A stretch of DNA of 64,000 bases from contig NZ_FZOR01000021.1 in NCBI RefSeq assembly GCF_900188445.1, positions 79,407 through 143,406 on the forward strand, given 5' to 3'. Below are positions 31,045 to 39,857 of this stretch, one piece after another. Within the stretch, counting starts at the first letter, position 1. Each line of letters begins with the position of its first letter. The notes under the pieces were generated by a model. The model was not told where the DNA came from. It did no database searches and saw only the letters and a list, made by a program, of their open reading frames with translations. A program made the position numbers and the translations under genes. This DNA is from Actinomadura meyerae. Lineage in GTDB: Bacteria; Actinomycetota; Actinomycetes; Streptosporangiales; Streptosporangiaceae.

Positions 31045-31188
31045 CCGCGTTTCCCTGTGCAGGCCCCCGCGCCGGTGAAACGCTGGGACGCGAGGGCTCC
31101 TAGGCTGTAAGGGACGCGTCACCCGCCCCCCGTTCCGGTGCGTGCGGTGGCGCGCGTTTCATAGGCTGGCCGCTGAGAGGGGAGGCAG

Positions 31189-32961
31189 GTGTCCGACTCC
31201 AGCTGGCAGCAGGCGGTGCTGCGTGACATGGGCGTTTCGGGCCGGGGCCTGCGGCGGCTCGACCGTGCGCCGCACGGCTTGGGCGGCGCGTCCTGGGGCG
31301 CGGAGGCACCGCCCCGTCCCGCGCTCGAGCAGCAACCGCCCGCCGCGCCCGCCGCGCAGCCGGTGCCGTCCTCGCCGCAGCCCGCCCAGGCCGCGCAGGG
31401 CACCGCCGAGCCGGTTCCCGAGACGCCGCCCTTCGCCGCGCCCGGCATGCAGAACGGCACCGGGGCCGGCGAGCCGGCTCCGCTGCTCCCCGACCCGCAG
31501 CCCCAGGAGCAGCAGCCGCCCGCCGAGCGGCGGCCCGAGACTCCCCAGCCGCAGCCCGAGGCGGCGGCGCAGTGGTACGAGCGTCCCCCGCGCCAGGACG
31601 CGCCCGGCACCGACCAGCAGGCGACGGCCGAGCGCGAGCCGCCGCGGCAGGAGAACGCCCAGCAGCCGGCCGCGTGGCCGGTGAACCCGCAGGCCGCCGA
31701 GAACGCGCAGGCCACGGAGAGCGCACAGGCCCAAGCGAGCGCACAGGCCCAGGCGAGCGCGCAGGCCGCGGAGAACCCGCAGGTTCAGGCGAGCCCGCAG
31801 GCGCCCGAGGCCGCCCAGCCTCCCCACGGCGCGCCGGTGCCCGAGAGCGCGCAGGCGCCCGAGGCCCCGAGCGCGCCGGAGCCGCCCGCCGAGCCTCTCG
31901 TGCACGCCGACTTCGACTGGGAGTCGGCGGTCAACCCCGTCCTCGGCGGGGTGTCGGCCCCGTCCGGTGAGGACGCCGCCGCGGGCGCGCAGGCTTCCGC
32001 CCAGGCGGCGCAGGCGCAGACGCCCGCCCCGGCCGACCAGGCCGCGGGCACCGGCCACCAGATCCCGCCGCAGGAGCTCGTCCGCAGGAACCAGCACGGC
32101 GACCCCCTCGCCCGCCGGGTGGGCCGCGGCGTCCGCAACGCGATGGGCGGCGGCGGGCGCGAGGCCAGGGAGCTCGCCGGGTTCATCGACCTCATGCGGC
32201 GGCCGGTGCCGAGCACCCGGCGGCTCGCCGTGGCCAGCGTGCGCGGCGGTGCCGGCAAGACCACGATGGCGGCGCTCGTCGCGACCGAACTGGCCCGCTA
32301 CCGGCAGGACCGGGTGCTCGCCGCCGACGCCGACGCCGAACTCGGCTCGCTGCCGCTGCGCCTCGGCGTCCGCACCGAGCTGTCGCTGTTCGACCTCGCG
32401 GGGCAGAACCCGGGCTCGTTCGAGGAGGCGGCCCGGTACCTGGCGCGCACCCCCGAGGGCCTGTTCGTGCTGTCGTCGACGCGGGGCGGGCGCATCGCGG
32501 GCGAGTTCACGCTGGACATGTTCCAGAACGCCCTCAGCGTGGTGGGCCGGTACGTGGGGACCACCGTCGTCGACTGCGGCGCCGGGATCCTCACCGAGCT
32601 GAACCGGGGCGTCGTCGCGAACGCGCACGGCCTCGTCCTGGTGACGCCCGGCACGGTCGACGGCGCGCTCAGCGCGCGCGGGGCGCTCGAGTGGTACATG
32701 GCCAACGGCCAGCAGGACCTTCTCCGCCGGACGGTCATCGCGATGGTCTCGCACGCGCCCCAGGTGGGCGCCGACCTGCACCGCGCGCAGCAGATGCTCT
32801 CCGCCTGGGGCCTGCCGGTGGTCTTCGTGCCGTACGACCGGCATCTGGCGACGGGCAGCTCCGTAGAGATGGGCAAGGTCTCCGCCGCCGCGCGCGCGGC
32901 GGTGACCAGGGTCGTCTACGAGGTGTTCTCGCGCGCGCTCACCCCCACGGCGACCCACTGA
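31189..32961 (+). CDS. MinD/ParA-like ATPase with long Pro/Ala/Gln-rich N-terminus (EspI-like)
   Basis: Residues 1-300 are low complexity, rich in Pro, Ala, Gln and Glu, with AQASAQAQ repeats. From about residue 345 a MinD/ParA-type ATPase is seen: the P-loop VRGGAGKTTMA has Lys357, and ADADAELGSLPLRLG, TTVVDCGAGI and VLVTPGTVDG follow. The layout resembles EspI and related ATPases found in ESX loci. The usual MinD start (KGGxGKT) is changed to RGGAGKT. GTG start behind GAGGGGAGG. It could position or regulate the T7SS machinery. It ends at a strong hairpin shared with the convergent gene. Confidence 0.85.
   Translation: MSDSSWQQAVLRDMGVSGRGLRRLDRAPHGLGGASWGAEAPPRPALEQQPPAAPAAQPVPSSPQPAQAAQGTAEPVPETPPFAAPGMQNGTGAGEPAPLLPDPQPQEQQPPAERRPETPQPQPEAAAQWYERPPRQDAPGTDQQATAEREPPRQENAQQPAAWPVNPQAAENAQATESAQAQASAQAQASAQAAENPQVQASPQAPEAAQPPHGAPVPESAQAPEAPSAPEPPAEPLVHADFDWESAVNPVLGGVSAPSGEDAAAGAQASAQAAQAQTPAPADQAAGTGHQIPPQELVRRNQHGDPLARRVGRGVRNAMGGGGREARELAGFIDLMRRPVPSTRRLAVASVRGGAGKTTMAALVATELARYRQDRVLAADADAELGSLPLRLGVRTELSLFDLAGQNPGSFEEAARYLARTPEGLFVLSSTRGGRIAGEFTLDMFQNALSVVGRYVGTTVVDCGAGILTELNRGVVANAHGLVLVTPGTVDGALSARGALEWYMANGQQDLLRRTVIAMVSHAPQVGADLHRAQQMLSAWGLPVVFVPYDRHLATGSSVEMGKVSAAARAAVTRVVYEVFSRALTPTATH
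31725..31865 (+). repeat. AQASAQAQ repeat tract in MinD-like gene
   Basis: Repeated short units encoding Ala-Gln-Ala-Ser lie in the disordered N-terminal part. All units are multiples of three bases. Confidence 0.7.
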
Positions 32962-32968
32962 ACGCGCT

Positions 32969-32995
32969 GCCGGGCCGCCCGTCGGGGCGCCCGGC
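32969..32995. terminator. Strong hairpin between convergent genes
   Basis: GCCGGGCCGCCC (32969-32980) pairs with GGGCGCCCGGC (32985-32995) around GTCG, with a single bulged C. It lies between the MinD-like gene and the convergent gene at 33001, and is a likely two-way terminator without T-run. Confidence 0.6.
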
Positions 32996-33000
32996 GGCCG

Positions 33001-33810
33001 TCAGTTCTTCCAGATGAGGGTGTTGGTGACCTCGACGCCGAGTTCCCCGGCGGTGGCGAAGACGCTGCCGTCGCGCCCGCCGGTCGCGGCGCCGGTCGTC
33101 CAGTAGGACTGGGCGTAGATGACGCGCGAGCCCTGCGTCCACGACCGCGTCCAGTAGGCGGGGTCCGGGCGCGGCTGCGGCAGCCCGCTGGCGTTGGACG
33201 GGGTGAGCAGCAGCGGCCAGCCCTTGTCGGTGGTGGCCCGGCTGACGCTGCTCGCCGCGGACGGGCTGGACAGCGTCATGATCGACACCGCGGTGATGAT
33301 CTTCTTGGTCGGGTCGGCGTACACCGCCGAGTACATCGGCCCGGTGCACGGGTTCGCGCGCAGGGCGGTGCGGAGCCGGTCGTTGGCCCGGGAGGTGCAC
33401 GACTGGGTGCGGGTGCCGGCCCGGGTGAAGGTGTTGCCCTTCGCGGTCCGGATGGTCGTCGACAGCACCTCCGACAGGTCGCCGGACGGCGTCTCGCTCG
33501 ACGGGCTGGACGTCGCCTCCGGCGTCGAGCCGAGGCGGGGGGACGAGGGCGTGTACGACGGGATCGCGACGGCGTCGTCGTCGTCGTCCCCGTCCAGGAT
33601 GAGGAACGCGCCGACCCCGACGAGCGCGAGGACCAGCACCACGCCGATGATCAGTAGCGGGACCAGCGCGCCGCCGCCGCGCCGCGGGGGCGGCGGGAAG
33701 CCGGGGGCGCCGTAGGGGCCGGGGCCGCCCGGCGGTGGGAACCCGGGCCCGCCCGGCGGAGGGTAGCCGGGACCGCCGGGCGGCGGGCCCGGCTGCTGAG
33801 GGGGGTACAT
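33001..33810 (-). CDS. Membrane-anchored extracytoplasmic protein with Pro/Gly-rich cytosolic start
   Basis: The 269-residue protein starts with about 40 residues of PPGGPGxP units and a basic patch. One membrane segment follows (LVPLLIIGVVLVLALVGVGAFLIL). After an acidic run (DGDDDDDA) and a Ser/Thr/Pro linker comes a C-terminal domain of about 160 residues with two cysteines (TQSCTSRAND and ANPCTGPMYS). These may form a disulfide. No family is recognised. Many proteins of this layout accompany actinomycete T7SS and signalling loci. It ends convergently with the MinD-like gene. Confidence 0.75.
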   Translation of the reverse strand: MYPPQQPGPPPGGPGYPPPGGPGFPPPGGPGPYGAPGFPPPPRRGGGALVPLLIIGVVLVLALVGVGAFLILDGDDDDDAVAIPSYTPSSPRLGSTPEATSSPSSETPSGDLSEVLSTTIRTAKGNTFTRAGTRTQSCTSRANDRLRTALRANPCTGPMYSAVYADPTKKIITAVSIMTLSSPSAASSVSRATTDKGWPLLLTPSNASGLPQPRPDPAYWTRSWTQGSRVIYAQSYWTTGAATGGRDGSVFATAGELGVEVTNTLIWKN

Positions 33811-34058
33811 GCTGCTCGCTCCGTGCCGGTGCTCATGCGGGGTGCGCGAAAGGTCGGACCAGAGTATCGGGCGGAACGTTCCTATTTCGCGGTAGATGGT
33901 AGGTATGTCGGCGGAGGCAGGGTCGTCCCGTGCGCGGCGCGTCCGGATCTCTCATAAAGTTGCGGGGAAGAGGGGAGGCACGTGTCCGACTCAATCCGGC
34001 GACCGGCCGCCCGGGGCGGCGGCGGCCCGCTCCGTCCCGCCCGAGGCCGAGGTGACCG

Positions 34059-34517
34059 ATGAGCACTGACCTGGTGGCGCTGGTGCGCCGCGATCCGGAC
34101 GTGCACGCCGTGGCCGACGGCATGATCGCCATGGGCGAGCGGCTGGAGCTGCGCGGCGGGGAGCCCGAGCCGACCCTGCTGTACGACGCGGAGGGCCGGC
34201 TGCTCGTCGCCATCGAGGACGCGGTGCGGGTCTCGGCGTCGAGCGAGATCCGGCGGCTGCTCGGCCCCGAGTTCGCCGAGCGGGTCGGGGTGCCGGTCTG
34301 GTGGGTGGACGTCCGCGCCGTCGCCGACGTCCCGGACGCGATGCGCGTCGCCCGCGTGTTCGCCGACTCGCTCGTCCGCTGGCTCGGCGGCATCGTCTAC
34401 CCCGACGGCGCGACCGACCCGCCCGCCCAGAGCTGGCGTGCGGCCGAGCACGGCGACGACGCCCCGCAGCCGGGCGGCCTGCCCGGGGACGCCTACCAGG
34501 GCGGCGTCATCGGCTGA
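34059..34517 (+). CDS. Conserved-type hypothetical protein
   Basis: The 152-residue protein has alternating strands and helices (LLYDAEGRLLVAIEDAVRV, GVPVWWVDVRAVADVPDAMRVARVFADSLVRWLGG) and a disordered end. It has no signal or membrane segment, and I cannot name a family. The compact GAGGTGA-ATG start supports a real gene. Proteins of this sort lie next to T7SS genes in several actinomycetes, by my recollection, so an accessory role is possible. Confidence 0.7.
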   Translation: MSTDLVALVRRDPDVHAVADGMIAMGERLELRGGEPEPTLLYDAEGRLLVAIEDAVRVSASSEIRRLLGPEFAERVGVPVWWVDVRAVADVPDAMRVARVFADSLVRWLGGIVYPDGATDPPAQSWRAAEHGDDAPQPGGLPGDAYQGGVIG

Positions 34518-34559
34518 CCCCGCCCGCGTCCGCCCGGCGGGTCGCGTCCCGCTCGCGGG

Positions 34560-35987
34560 TCAGGTCCAGTCGCGGGTCAGGTCCAGGTCCCACGGGACGA
34601 GGTTCCAAGGGCTGCGCGGTTCGGTGGCGAGGTCGTCGACGAGCCGCTCGTACTCGTCCTGCGCCTTCCCGCCGCCGCCCGACCAGAGCAGCCGCCCCTG
34701 CAGGTAGCAGGTGGCCATGTCCCGCCAGGACGAGTACCGCCGCTGGATGTCGAGGGCCAGCGGCAGCATCCGCTCCCAGCAGTACTCCTCGGTCAGCCAG
34801 CCGACCATGTGGCCCCAGCGGTAGAGCATCAGGGCGCGCCCGTAGTCCCAGATGAGGAACCGCCCCACGTCGGCCCGCAGCGCCGGGTCGGCGAGGACCT
34901 TCAGCCGGTGCAGCTCCTCGGCGGCGTGGTTGCGGTCGTTGAACAGCTGGTGGAGGAACTGCGCCAGCTCGGCGCCCTCCTCGCTGGCGTCCGCGCCCGG
35001 CTCGTCGCGCAGCAGCGGCGGGACGAGCCGCGCGTACGCGCCGCCCTCGTCGCCGTACCGGACCCGGACCAGCTCGATCAGCCGCTCGACGAACGGCGGT
35101 TCGAGCCGGTCGGCGGTGATGAGCGCGTCGACCTCCCGCAGCAGCGCCGCGTACTCCTCCTGCGCGGCGGGCGGACGGGCGGCGAGGCGGGCGTCCTGGG
35201 TGAAGTCGGCGCGGTGCCCGTCCTGGACGAGCCAGTTGACGGCGGCGAGCAGCTGCTCCAGATCGTAGGCGCCCCACGGGTCCTGGAGCAGCTCCTGGGC
35301 GGCGCGGCGGTCGGCGGCCGCGGCGGCGCCGGGACCGGTGCCGAGGCGGTCCACCCGGAACCCGTTGATCGCGCCGTAGGGCGCGCCCGCGCCGATGATC
35401 CAGCGCTGCACCGGGGTGAGGCCGCCGCCGGGCGGGGCGTCGGGCGGGTCGGGCGCGGAGATCAGCTCCCAGAGCCGCCGGCGGAACTCCTCGGCCTGCC
35501 GCTTCTCGCTGCCGAAGAACCCGGTGAGCTGCTTGCGCAGCGCCGGGTGCCGGACGTACAGCCGCCGGAAGAACGGCCCGTTCTTCCACACCAGGTGCTC
35601 GGGGCGCAGGTCGCCGAACGGCAGCCGGGTCCCGCGGTGGACGATGGCGCGCTCGCCGAACCGCAGCTCCAGGTCCGCCCAGAGGCGCGACAGCGGGCTG
35701 AAGCGCCACAGCAGCATGAAGCAGGCCACGGCGCCGAGCAGCGCGGCGCCGGGCGCGAGCGCCCACCGCGCCTCGTCCTGGAACCCGGTGAGGGACAGCA
35801 CGGCCCCGGTGAGCAGCAGCGCGACGCCGCCCACGGTGCCCCCGAGGCTCCAGCCGGCGGTGAGGACGGGGGAGCTCTCGATGCGGAGCACCGCCTCGTC
35901 GCCGTCGTACTCGACCGACCCCTCGGCGAGCGTCCCCTCGACGGCCCGCTCAAGCGCGTCGAGCCGGCCGTCCGTCACCATGGTCAT
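34560..35987 (-). CDS. DUF1266-like membrane protein
   Basis: Two membrane segments lie near residues 45-67 and 73-96, followed by a cytosolic domain. The C-terminal half matches the DUF1266 pattern: FLIWDYGRALMLYRWGHMVGWL, EEYCWERMLPLALDIQRRYSSWRDM and TCYLQGRLLW. DUF1266 has no known function. The total length is 475 residues. ATG 35987 is followed by a second ATG at 35981. The gene lies convergent with 34059 and upstream of no obvious partner; many such proteins are encoded near T7SS or polymorphic-toxin loci. Confidence 0.75.
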   Translation of the reverse strand: MTMVTDGRLDALERAVEGTLAEGSVEYDGDEAVLRIESSPVLTAGWSLGGTVGGVALLLTGAVLSLTGFQDEARWALAPGAALLGAVACFMLLWRFSPLSRLWADLELRFGERAIVHRGTRLPFGDLRPEHLVWKNGPFFRRLYVRHPALRKQLTGFFGSEKRQAEEFRRRLWELISAPDPPDAPPGGGLTPVQRWIIGAGAPYGAINGFRVDRLGTGPGAAAAADRRAAQELLQDPWGAYDLEQLLAAVNWLVQDGHRADFTQDARLAARPPAAQEEYAALLREVDALITADRLEPPFVERLIELVRVRYGDEGGAYARLVPPLLRDEPGADASEEGAELAQFLHQLFNDRNHAAEELHRLKVLADPALRADVGRFLIWDYGRALMLYRWGHMVGWLTEEYCWERMLPLALDIQRRYSSWRDMATCYLQGRLLWSGGGGKAQDEYERLVDDLATEPRSPWNLVPWDLDLTRDWT

Positions 35988-36108
35988 GGACCGTACATCA
36001 TCCCTATCGGGTAGATCATCCGGCCGAAGGGCGGCATGGGCGGGATGTTCTTCGGTGACCGGATCAGGCCCCGGAGACGGGCGGAGCCGGCGCGGTTCAG
36101 GCCCCGGC

Positions 36109-37050
36109 TCAGGACGACTGGAGGTGCTGCATGAGCGCGCTGTGCCGCTGCCAGCCGTCCGGGGAGCGGCCGTCGCCGAGCGGGAAGAACGTCAGCGGGG
36201 CGCGCGGCGGCCCGACCTGCTGGCCGGGGATCCCGTTCGGCCCGGCGACGGTGCCCGCGACGGCCAGCGCGACCGGGGCGGGCGCACCCGTCCAGCGGGG
36301 CTCGGTGGTGAGGTCGGCGCGGCCGGGGGTGAGCTGGACGAACAGCGACGCGATCGGCTGGTCGGCGGCGAGCGCGCCGACGAGCGTCGGGAGGTGCTGC
36401 AACGGCGGCGGGTCCTGCGGGGCGTAGCCGACCGTGACGGTGCTGGTCTCGGCCACGACGCCGCCCTCGGCGGCGCTGTAGTCGCAGATCGCCTGGGCGG
36501 GGCGGGGGCCGTCGCCGCCGACGACGAGCCGCACGCTGGAGCGTCCGCGCACGTACTCGGTGAGCCGGTCGCGCCGCCACGGGTGCTCCAGCGGCTCGGC
36601 GAGCCCGAGCCCGGCCGGGTACTTTCCGGTGAGCAGCTGGAGGAGGCGCTCGATCGTCCCGGCGAGGTCGCCCTCGGCGGCGTGCCGGATCCGGTAGACG
36701 AGGGTGAGCTGCGCGCCGATCGGCGCGGTCGGCCGGGTGGTGAAGCCGGGCGCGTAGTCGCGGGCCTCCGGGACGGGCACGAACGTCCGGCCGCCCCATC
36801 TCATCGGCCGCCCGGTCAGGCCCTCGTAGTAGCCGTCGCCGTTGCGCACGATCCACTGCGCGCCGTCGCCGGACGCGGCGGTGCGCAGCGGCAGCGTCAG
36901 CCGGGACTCCAGCGGCGTGACGAGCTGCAGCGTGCGGCCGGTCTCGGCGCAGTCGGCCAGGGCCTTGTTCAGCCAGGCGCTCAGCGGCACGACCGGCCGG
37001 TCCTGGAGGACGACCATCGCTTGGTCGGTCAGCGCGTCTACGGTGCTCAT
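36109..37050 (-). CDS. Hypothetical soluble protein of the T7SS accessory region
   Basis: The 313-residue protein starts MSTVDALTDQAMVVLQDRPV. It contains alternating strands with GAQWIVRNGDGYYEGL and RPMRWGGRTFVPVPE, and no signal or membrane segment. It resembles uncharacterised proteins I associate with streptomycete T7SS loci, but I cannot name a domain with certainty. ATG 37050 is favoured over the upstream in-frame start at 37071. It lies divergent from the LCP gene across 127 bases. Confidence 0.7.
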   Translation of the reverse strand: MSTVDALTDQAMVVLQDRPVVPLSAWLNKALADCAETGRTLQLVTPLESRLTLPLRTAASGDGAQWIVRNGDGYYEGLTGRPMRWGGRTFVPVPEARDYAPGFTTRPTAPIGAQLTLVYRIRHAAEGDLAGTIERLLQLLTGKYPAGLGLAEPLEHPWRRDRLTEYVRGRSSVRLVVGGDGPRPAQAICDYSAAEGGVVAETSTVTVGYAPQDPPPLQHLPTLVGALAADQPIASLFVQLTPGRADLTTEPRWTGAPAPVALAVAGTVAGPNGIPGQQVGPPRAPLTFFPLGDGRSPDGWQRHSALMQHLQSS

Positions 37051-37177
37051 CTCGTCCGGGAGTCTAGTCACCGGGAGCGCCCCCCGGCCGGGCGGCCGCC
37101 GGACCCGCGCGGATCACCTTCCCGGGGCCCGGGCAGTTTCCCGTGACACCGGTGGCTCATGTCCAATCTGTGCTGAA

Positions 37178-38638
37178 ATGTTACGGATGCAGCGAGCCGC
37201 CGCGCCCCCCGGCGTCTACTACGCGGACAGCGCCCCGACGCCACCGGAGCCGCCGGTGCGGGGGCGCCTGTGGCGCGTGCTCGGCGGGCTGTCGATCGCG
37301 CTGTCGGTCGTGCTGGTGGCCGGCAGCCTCACCGCCTACGGCTTCTGGCGGCGGCTGGACGGCCAGATCGACCGCGAGCACGTCGACGACCGGCTCGGCG
37401 AGAACCGCCCGCCCAAGCTGAACGGCTCGCTGAACATCCTGCTGATGGGGTCCGACAGCCGCGCGGGGGAGAACGCCCGCTACGGCGAGGAGGCCGGGCA
37501 GCGCTCCGACACCACGATCCTGCTGCACATCTCGCCCGGCGGGGAGAGCGCCATCGGGATCAGCTTCCCGCGCGACTCGATGGTGCGGATGCCGCCGTGC
37601 AAGCGGAGGAACGGCTCCGTCGTCCCGGCCCAGTTCGGGATGATCAACGCGGCGTTCTCCAACGGCGGCCCCGCCTGCACCTGGCGCACCATCGAGTCGC
37701 TCACCAAGATCCACATCGACCACTACGTCGAGGTCGACTTCTCGGGGTTCAAGCGGGTCGTGGACGCGCTCGGCGGCGTCGAGATCTGCGTGCCGAAGCG
37801 CGTCGACGACCCCAAGGCCGAGCTGCACCTCAGGGCGGGCCGGCAAGTCGTCCACGGTGACCAGGCGCTCGGCTACGTCCGCACCCGCTACGTCCTCGGG
37901 GACGGCTCCGACCTCGACCGGATCAAGCGGCAGCAGGCGTTCATGGCCTCCGTCGTCAAGAAGGCGACCGACAAGGGCATGCTCACCGACCCCGGGCGGA
38001 CCTACGCCTTCCTCTCCGCCGCCACCAAGTCCATCAAGGCCGACGACCGGCTCACCCTGTCGGTGATGCAGAAGCTCGCCGCCGGCCTGCGCGGCATGAG
38101 CGCGGGGAAGGTCCGGTTCGTCACCGTGCCGGTGCAGGCGTACCCGCAGGACAGGAACCGCGTCCAGTTCGACCAGGCGCTGGCGGAGCCGCTGTTCCGG
38201 GCCGTCCGGGAGGACAACAAGCTCCCGGAACCGGAGCCGACCCCGCCGCCGACGCCGGTGGCCGCACAGAACAAGGTGCAGCCCGTGCCGCCCGCGCAGG
38301 TGAAGATCGGCGTCTACAACGCGTCCTCCGCCCACGGCCTCGCCCAGCGGACCGCCGAGCAGCTCGCCGACCGCGGCTACCAGGTCGTCAAGGTCGGCAG
38401 CAGCAAGAAGAAGTACGCCCGCACCCGGATCCTGTACGGCGCGGGCGCCGAACGGCAGGCCGCGCGGGTGGCGATCGCGGTCCCCGGGCATGAGCCGCGG
38501 CCCTGGCGATCGGCGAAGCCGGGCTACGTGTACCTCCTCATCGGGAACGACGGCGCCCGGCTGCGCGCGCTGAGACCGGTCGTGCCCAAGGTGGCGGGTG
38601 AGATCCGTGCGGACCGTGACATCTGCGCCCACACCTGA
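37178..38638 (+). CDS. LytR-CpsA-Psr (LCP) family glycopolymer ligase
   Basis: LCP enzymes transfer lipid-linked glycopolymers to peptidoglycan outside the membrane. The 486-residue product has one membrane helix (about residues 34-56). The LCP domain starts at 85 with the GSDSR motif (D93, R95), then FPRDSMV and LGGVEICVPKRV. A C-terminal LytR_C domain (about 375-470) includes VYNASSAHGLAQRTAEQLADRGYQV. A Pro-rich linker joins them. ATG 37178 is favoured; ATG 37187 is possible. It opens the surface-polysaccharide region and probably attaches the galactan-type polymer made by the later genes. Confidence 0.93.
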   Translation: MLRMQRAAAPPGVYYADSAPTPPEPPVRGRLWRVLGGLSIALSVVLVAGSLTAYGFWRRLDGQIDREHVDDRLGENRPPKLNGSLNILLMGSDSRAGENARYGEEAGQRSDTTILLHISPGGESAIGISFPRDSMVRMPPCKRRNGSVVPAQFGMINAAFSNGGPACTWRTIESLTKIHIDHYVEVDFSGFKRVVDALGGVEICVPKRVDDPKAELHLRAGRQVVHGDQALGYVRTRYVLGDGSDLDRIKRQQAFMASVVKKATDKGMLTDPGRTYAFLSAATKSIKADDRLTLSVMQKLAAGLRGMSAGKVRFVTVPVQAYPQDRNRVQFDQALAEPLFRAVREDNKLPEPEPTPPPTPVAAQNKVQPVPPAQVKIGVYNASSAHGLAQRTAEQLADRGYQVVKVGSSKKKYARTRILYGAGAERQAARVAIAVPGHEPRPWRSAKPGYVYLLIGNDGARLRALRPVVPKVAGEIRADRDICAHT

Positions 38639-38798
38639 TGCGGAGGTCCAAGGCGGTATCTTGGCCCCGCGCAAACCATCAACCGCAGCAAAGCGTCCCT
38701 AGTAGGACGGCCTAGTTGACTCCCGACGATCCTGGCCCGACGAGCCGCCTCCCCGCACTGGGCTCCACCGGCCGGCCGAGCTCCCCCGGAACGGACGC

Positions 38799-39800
38799 AT
38801 GCAGCTCGAACCCTTCTCCCTGTTGATGACCGTCTACGGCGGCGACCAGGCGGAGCATGTCCGGGACGCGTTCCGCAGCGCCGTGCACCTGCAGACCCTG
38901 CGGCCGGACCAGGTGGTGCTCGTCCAGGACGGGCCAGTCCCGCCCGAGCTGTCGGCCTGCCTGCGCGAGCTCATGGCGGGCAGCCCCGTCAAGGTGGTGT
39001 TCGTCCCGTTGGAGCACAACCGCGGCCTCGGCCCCGCCCTCGACGCCGGGCTGCACGCCGCGTGGCACGACATCGTCGCCCGCATGGACGCCGACGACGT
39101 CGCCATGCCGCACCGCTTCCAGACCCAGGTGCCGCTGGTGCGCGCCGGAGCCGACCTCGTCGGCGCGGGCCTGCTGGAGTTCGGCGCCGACATCACCGAC
39201 GTCGTCGGCCGCCGCATCCCGCCGAGCGACCCCGCCGACATCGCCCGCTACTCCCGCCTCCACGACCCGTTCAACCATCCGACGGTCGTCTACCGGCGCA
39301 GCGCCGTCGTCGCCGCGGGCGGCTACGGCGACCTGCCGCTGATGGAGGACTACTGGCTGTTCGTCCGCATGATCGCGAACGGCGCCCGGATGGTGAACGT
39401 CGCCGAGCCGCTCGTCTACTACCGGGTCGGGGAGGGCGCCTACAAGCGGCGCGGCGGCACCGAGTTGCTGCGCTCCGAACTGCGCCTCCAGCGCGAGATG
39501 CTCCGCGAGGGCTTCATCTCCCAGCCGCAGTACTGGCGCAACGTCGTCGTCCGCGGCGGCTACCGCCTCGTCCCCACGATGATCCGCAAACCGTTCTACC
39601 GGGCCGTGGTCGCCCCCTACGGCGCCCGCCGCAACCGCACGCGGGACCGTTCCGACGGCGGCAGCACCCCGGCGGGCGCGCTGTCCTACATCCCCCGCCA
39701 CGCGCGGCGCGGGGGCAAGGTGCCGCCGGTGCCGGCGCCCCGGCGGGAGCCGCAGGAGCCGGCGCCCCGGCAGGAGCCGCCGGCCCCGCCCGTCCGCTGA
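38799..39800 (+). CDS. GT2-family glycosyltransferase
   Basis: The 333-residue protein has the GT-A start LEPFSLLMTVYGGDQAEHVR, the metal-binding ARMDADDVAMPHRF motif and DLPLMEDYWLFVRMIANGA. This makes it a GT2 enzyme of the AmsE/EpsE-like group. No membrane segment is seen, so it is cytosolic. The C-terminal 50 residues are Pro/Arg-rich and probably disordered. It lies next to the LCP gene, in the polysaccharide region, and likely adds a sugar to a lipid-linked glycan; donor and acceptor cannot be read from sequence. Confidence 0.9.
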   Translation: MQLEPFSLLMTVYGGDQAEHVRDAFRSAVHLQTLRPDQVVLVQDGPVPPELSACLRELMAGSPVKVVFVPLEHNRGLGPALDAGLHAAWHDIVARMDADDVAMPHRFQTQVPLVRAGADLVGAGLLEFGADITDVVGRRIPPSDPADIARYSRLHDPFNHPTVVYRRSAVVAAGGYGDLPLMEDYWLFVRMIANGARMVNVAEPLVYYRVGEGAYKRRGGTELLRSELRLQREMLREGFISQPQYWRNVVVRGGYRLVPTMIRKPFYRAVVAPYGARRNRTRDRSDGGSTPAGALSYIPRHARRGGKVPPVPAPRREPQEPAPRQEPPAPPVR

Positions 39801-39857
39801 CCGCCGAGCGGGGCGCCGCGCCCGGCCCTTCTCCCGTAGGGCTGGAGGGCGGGCGGG

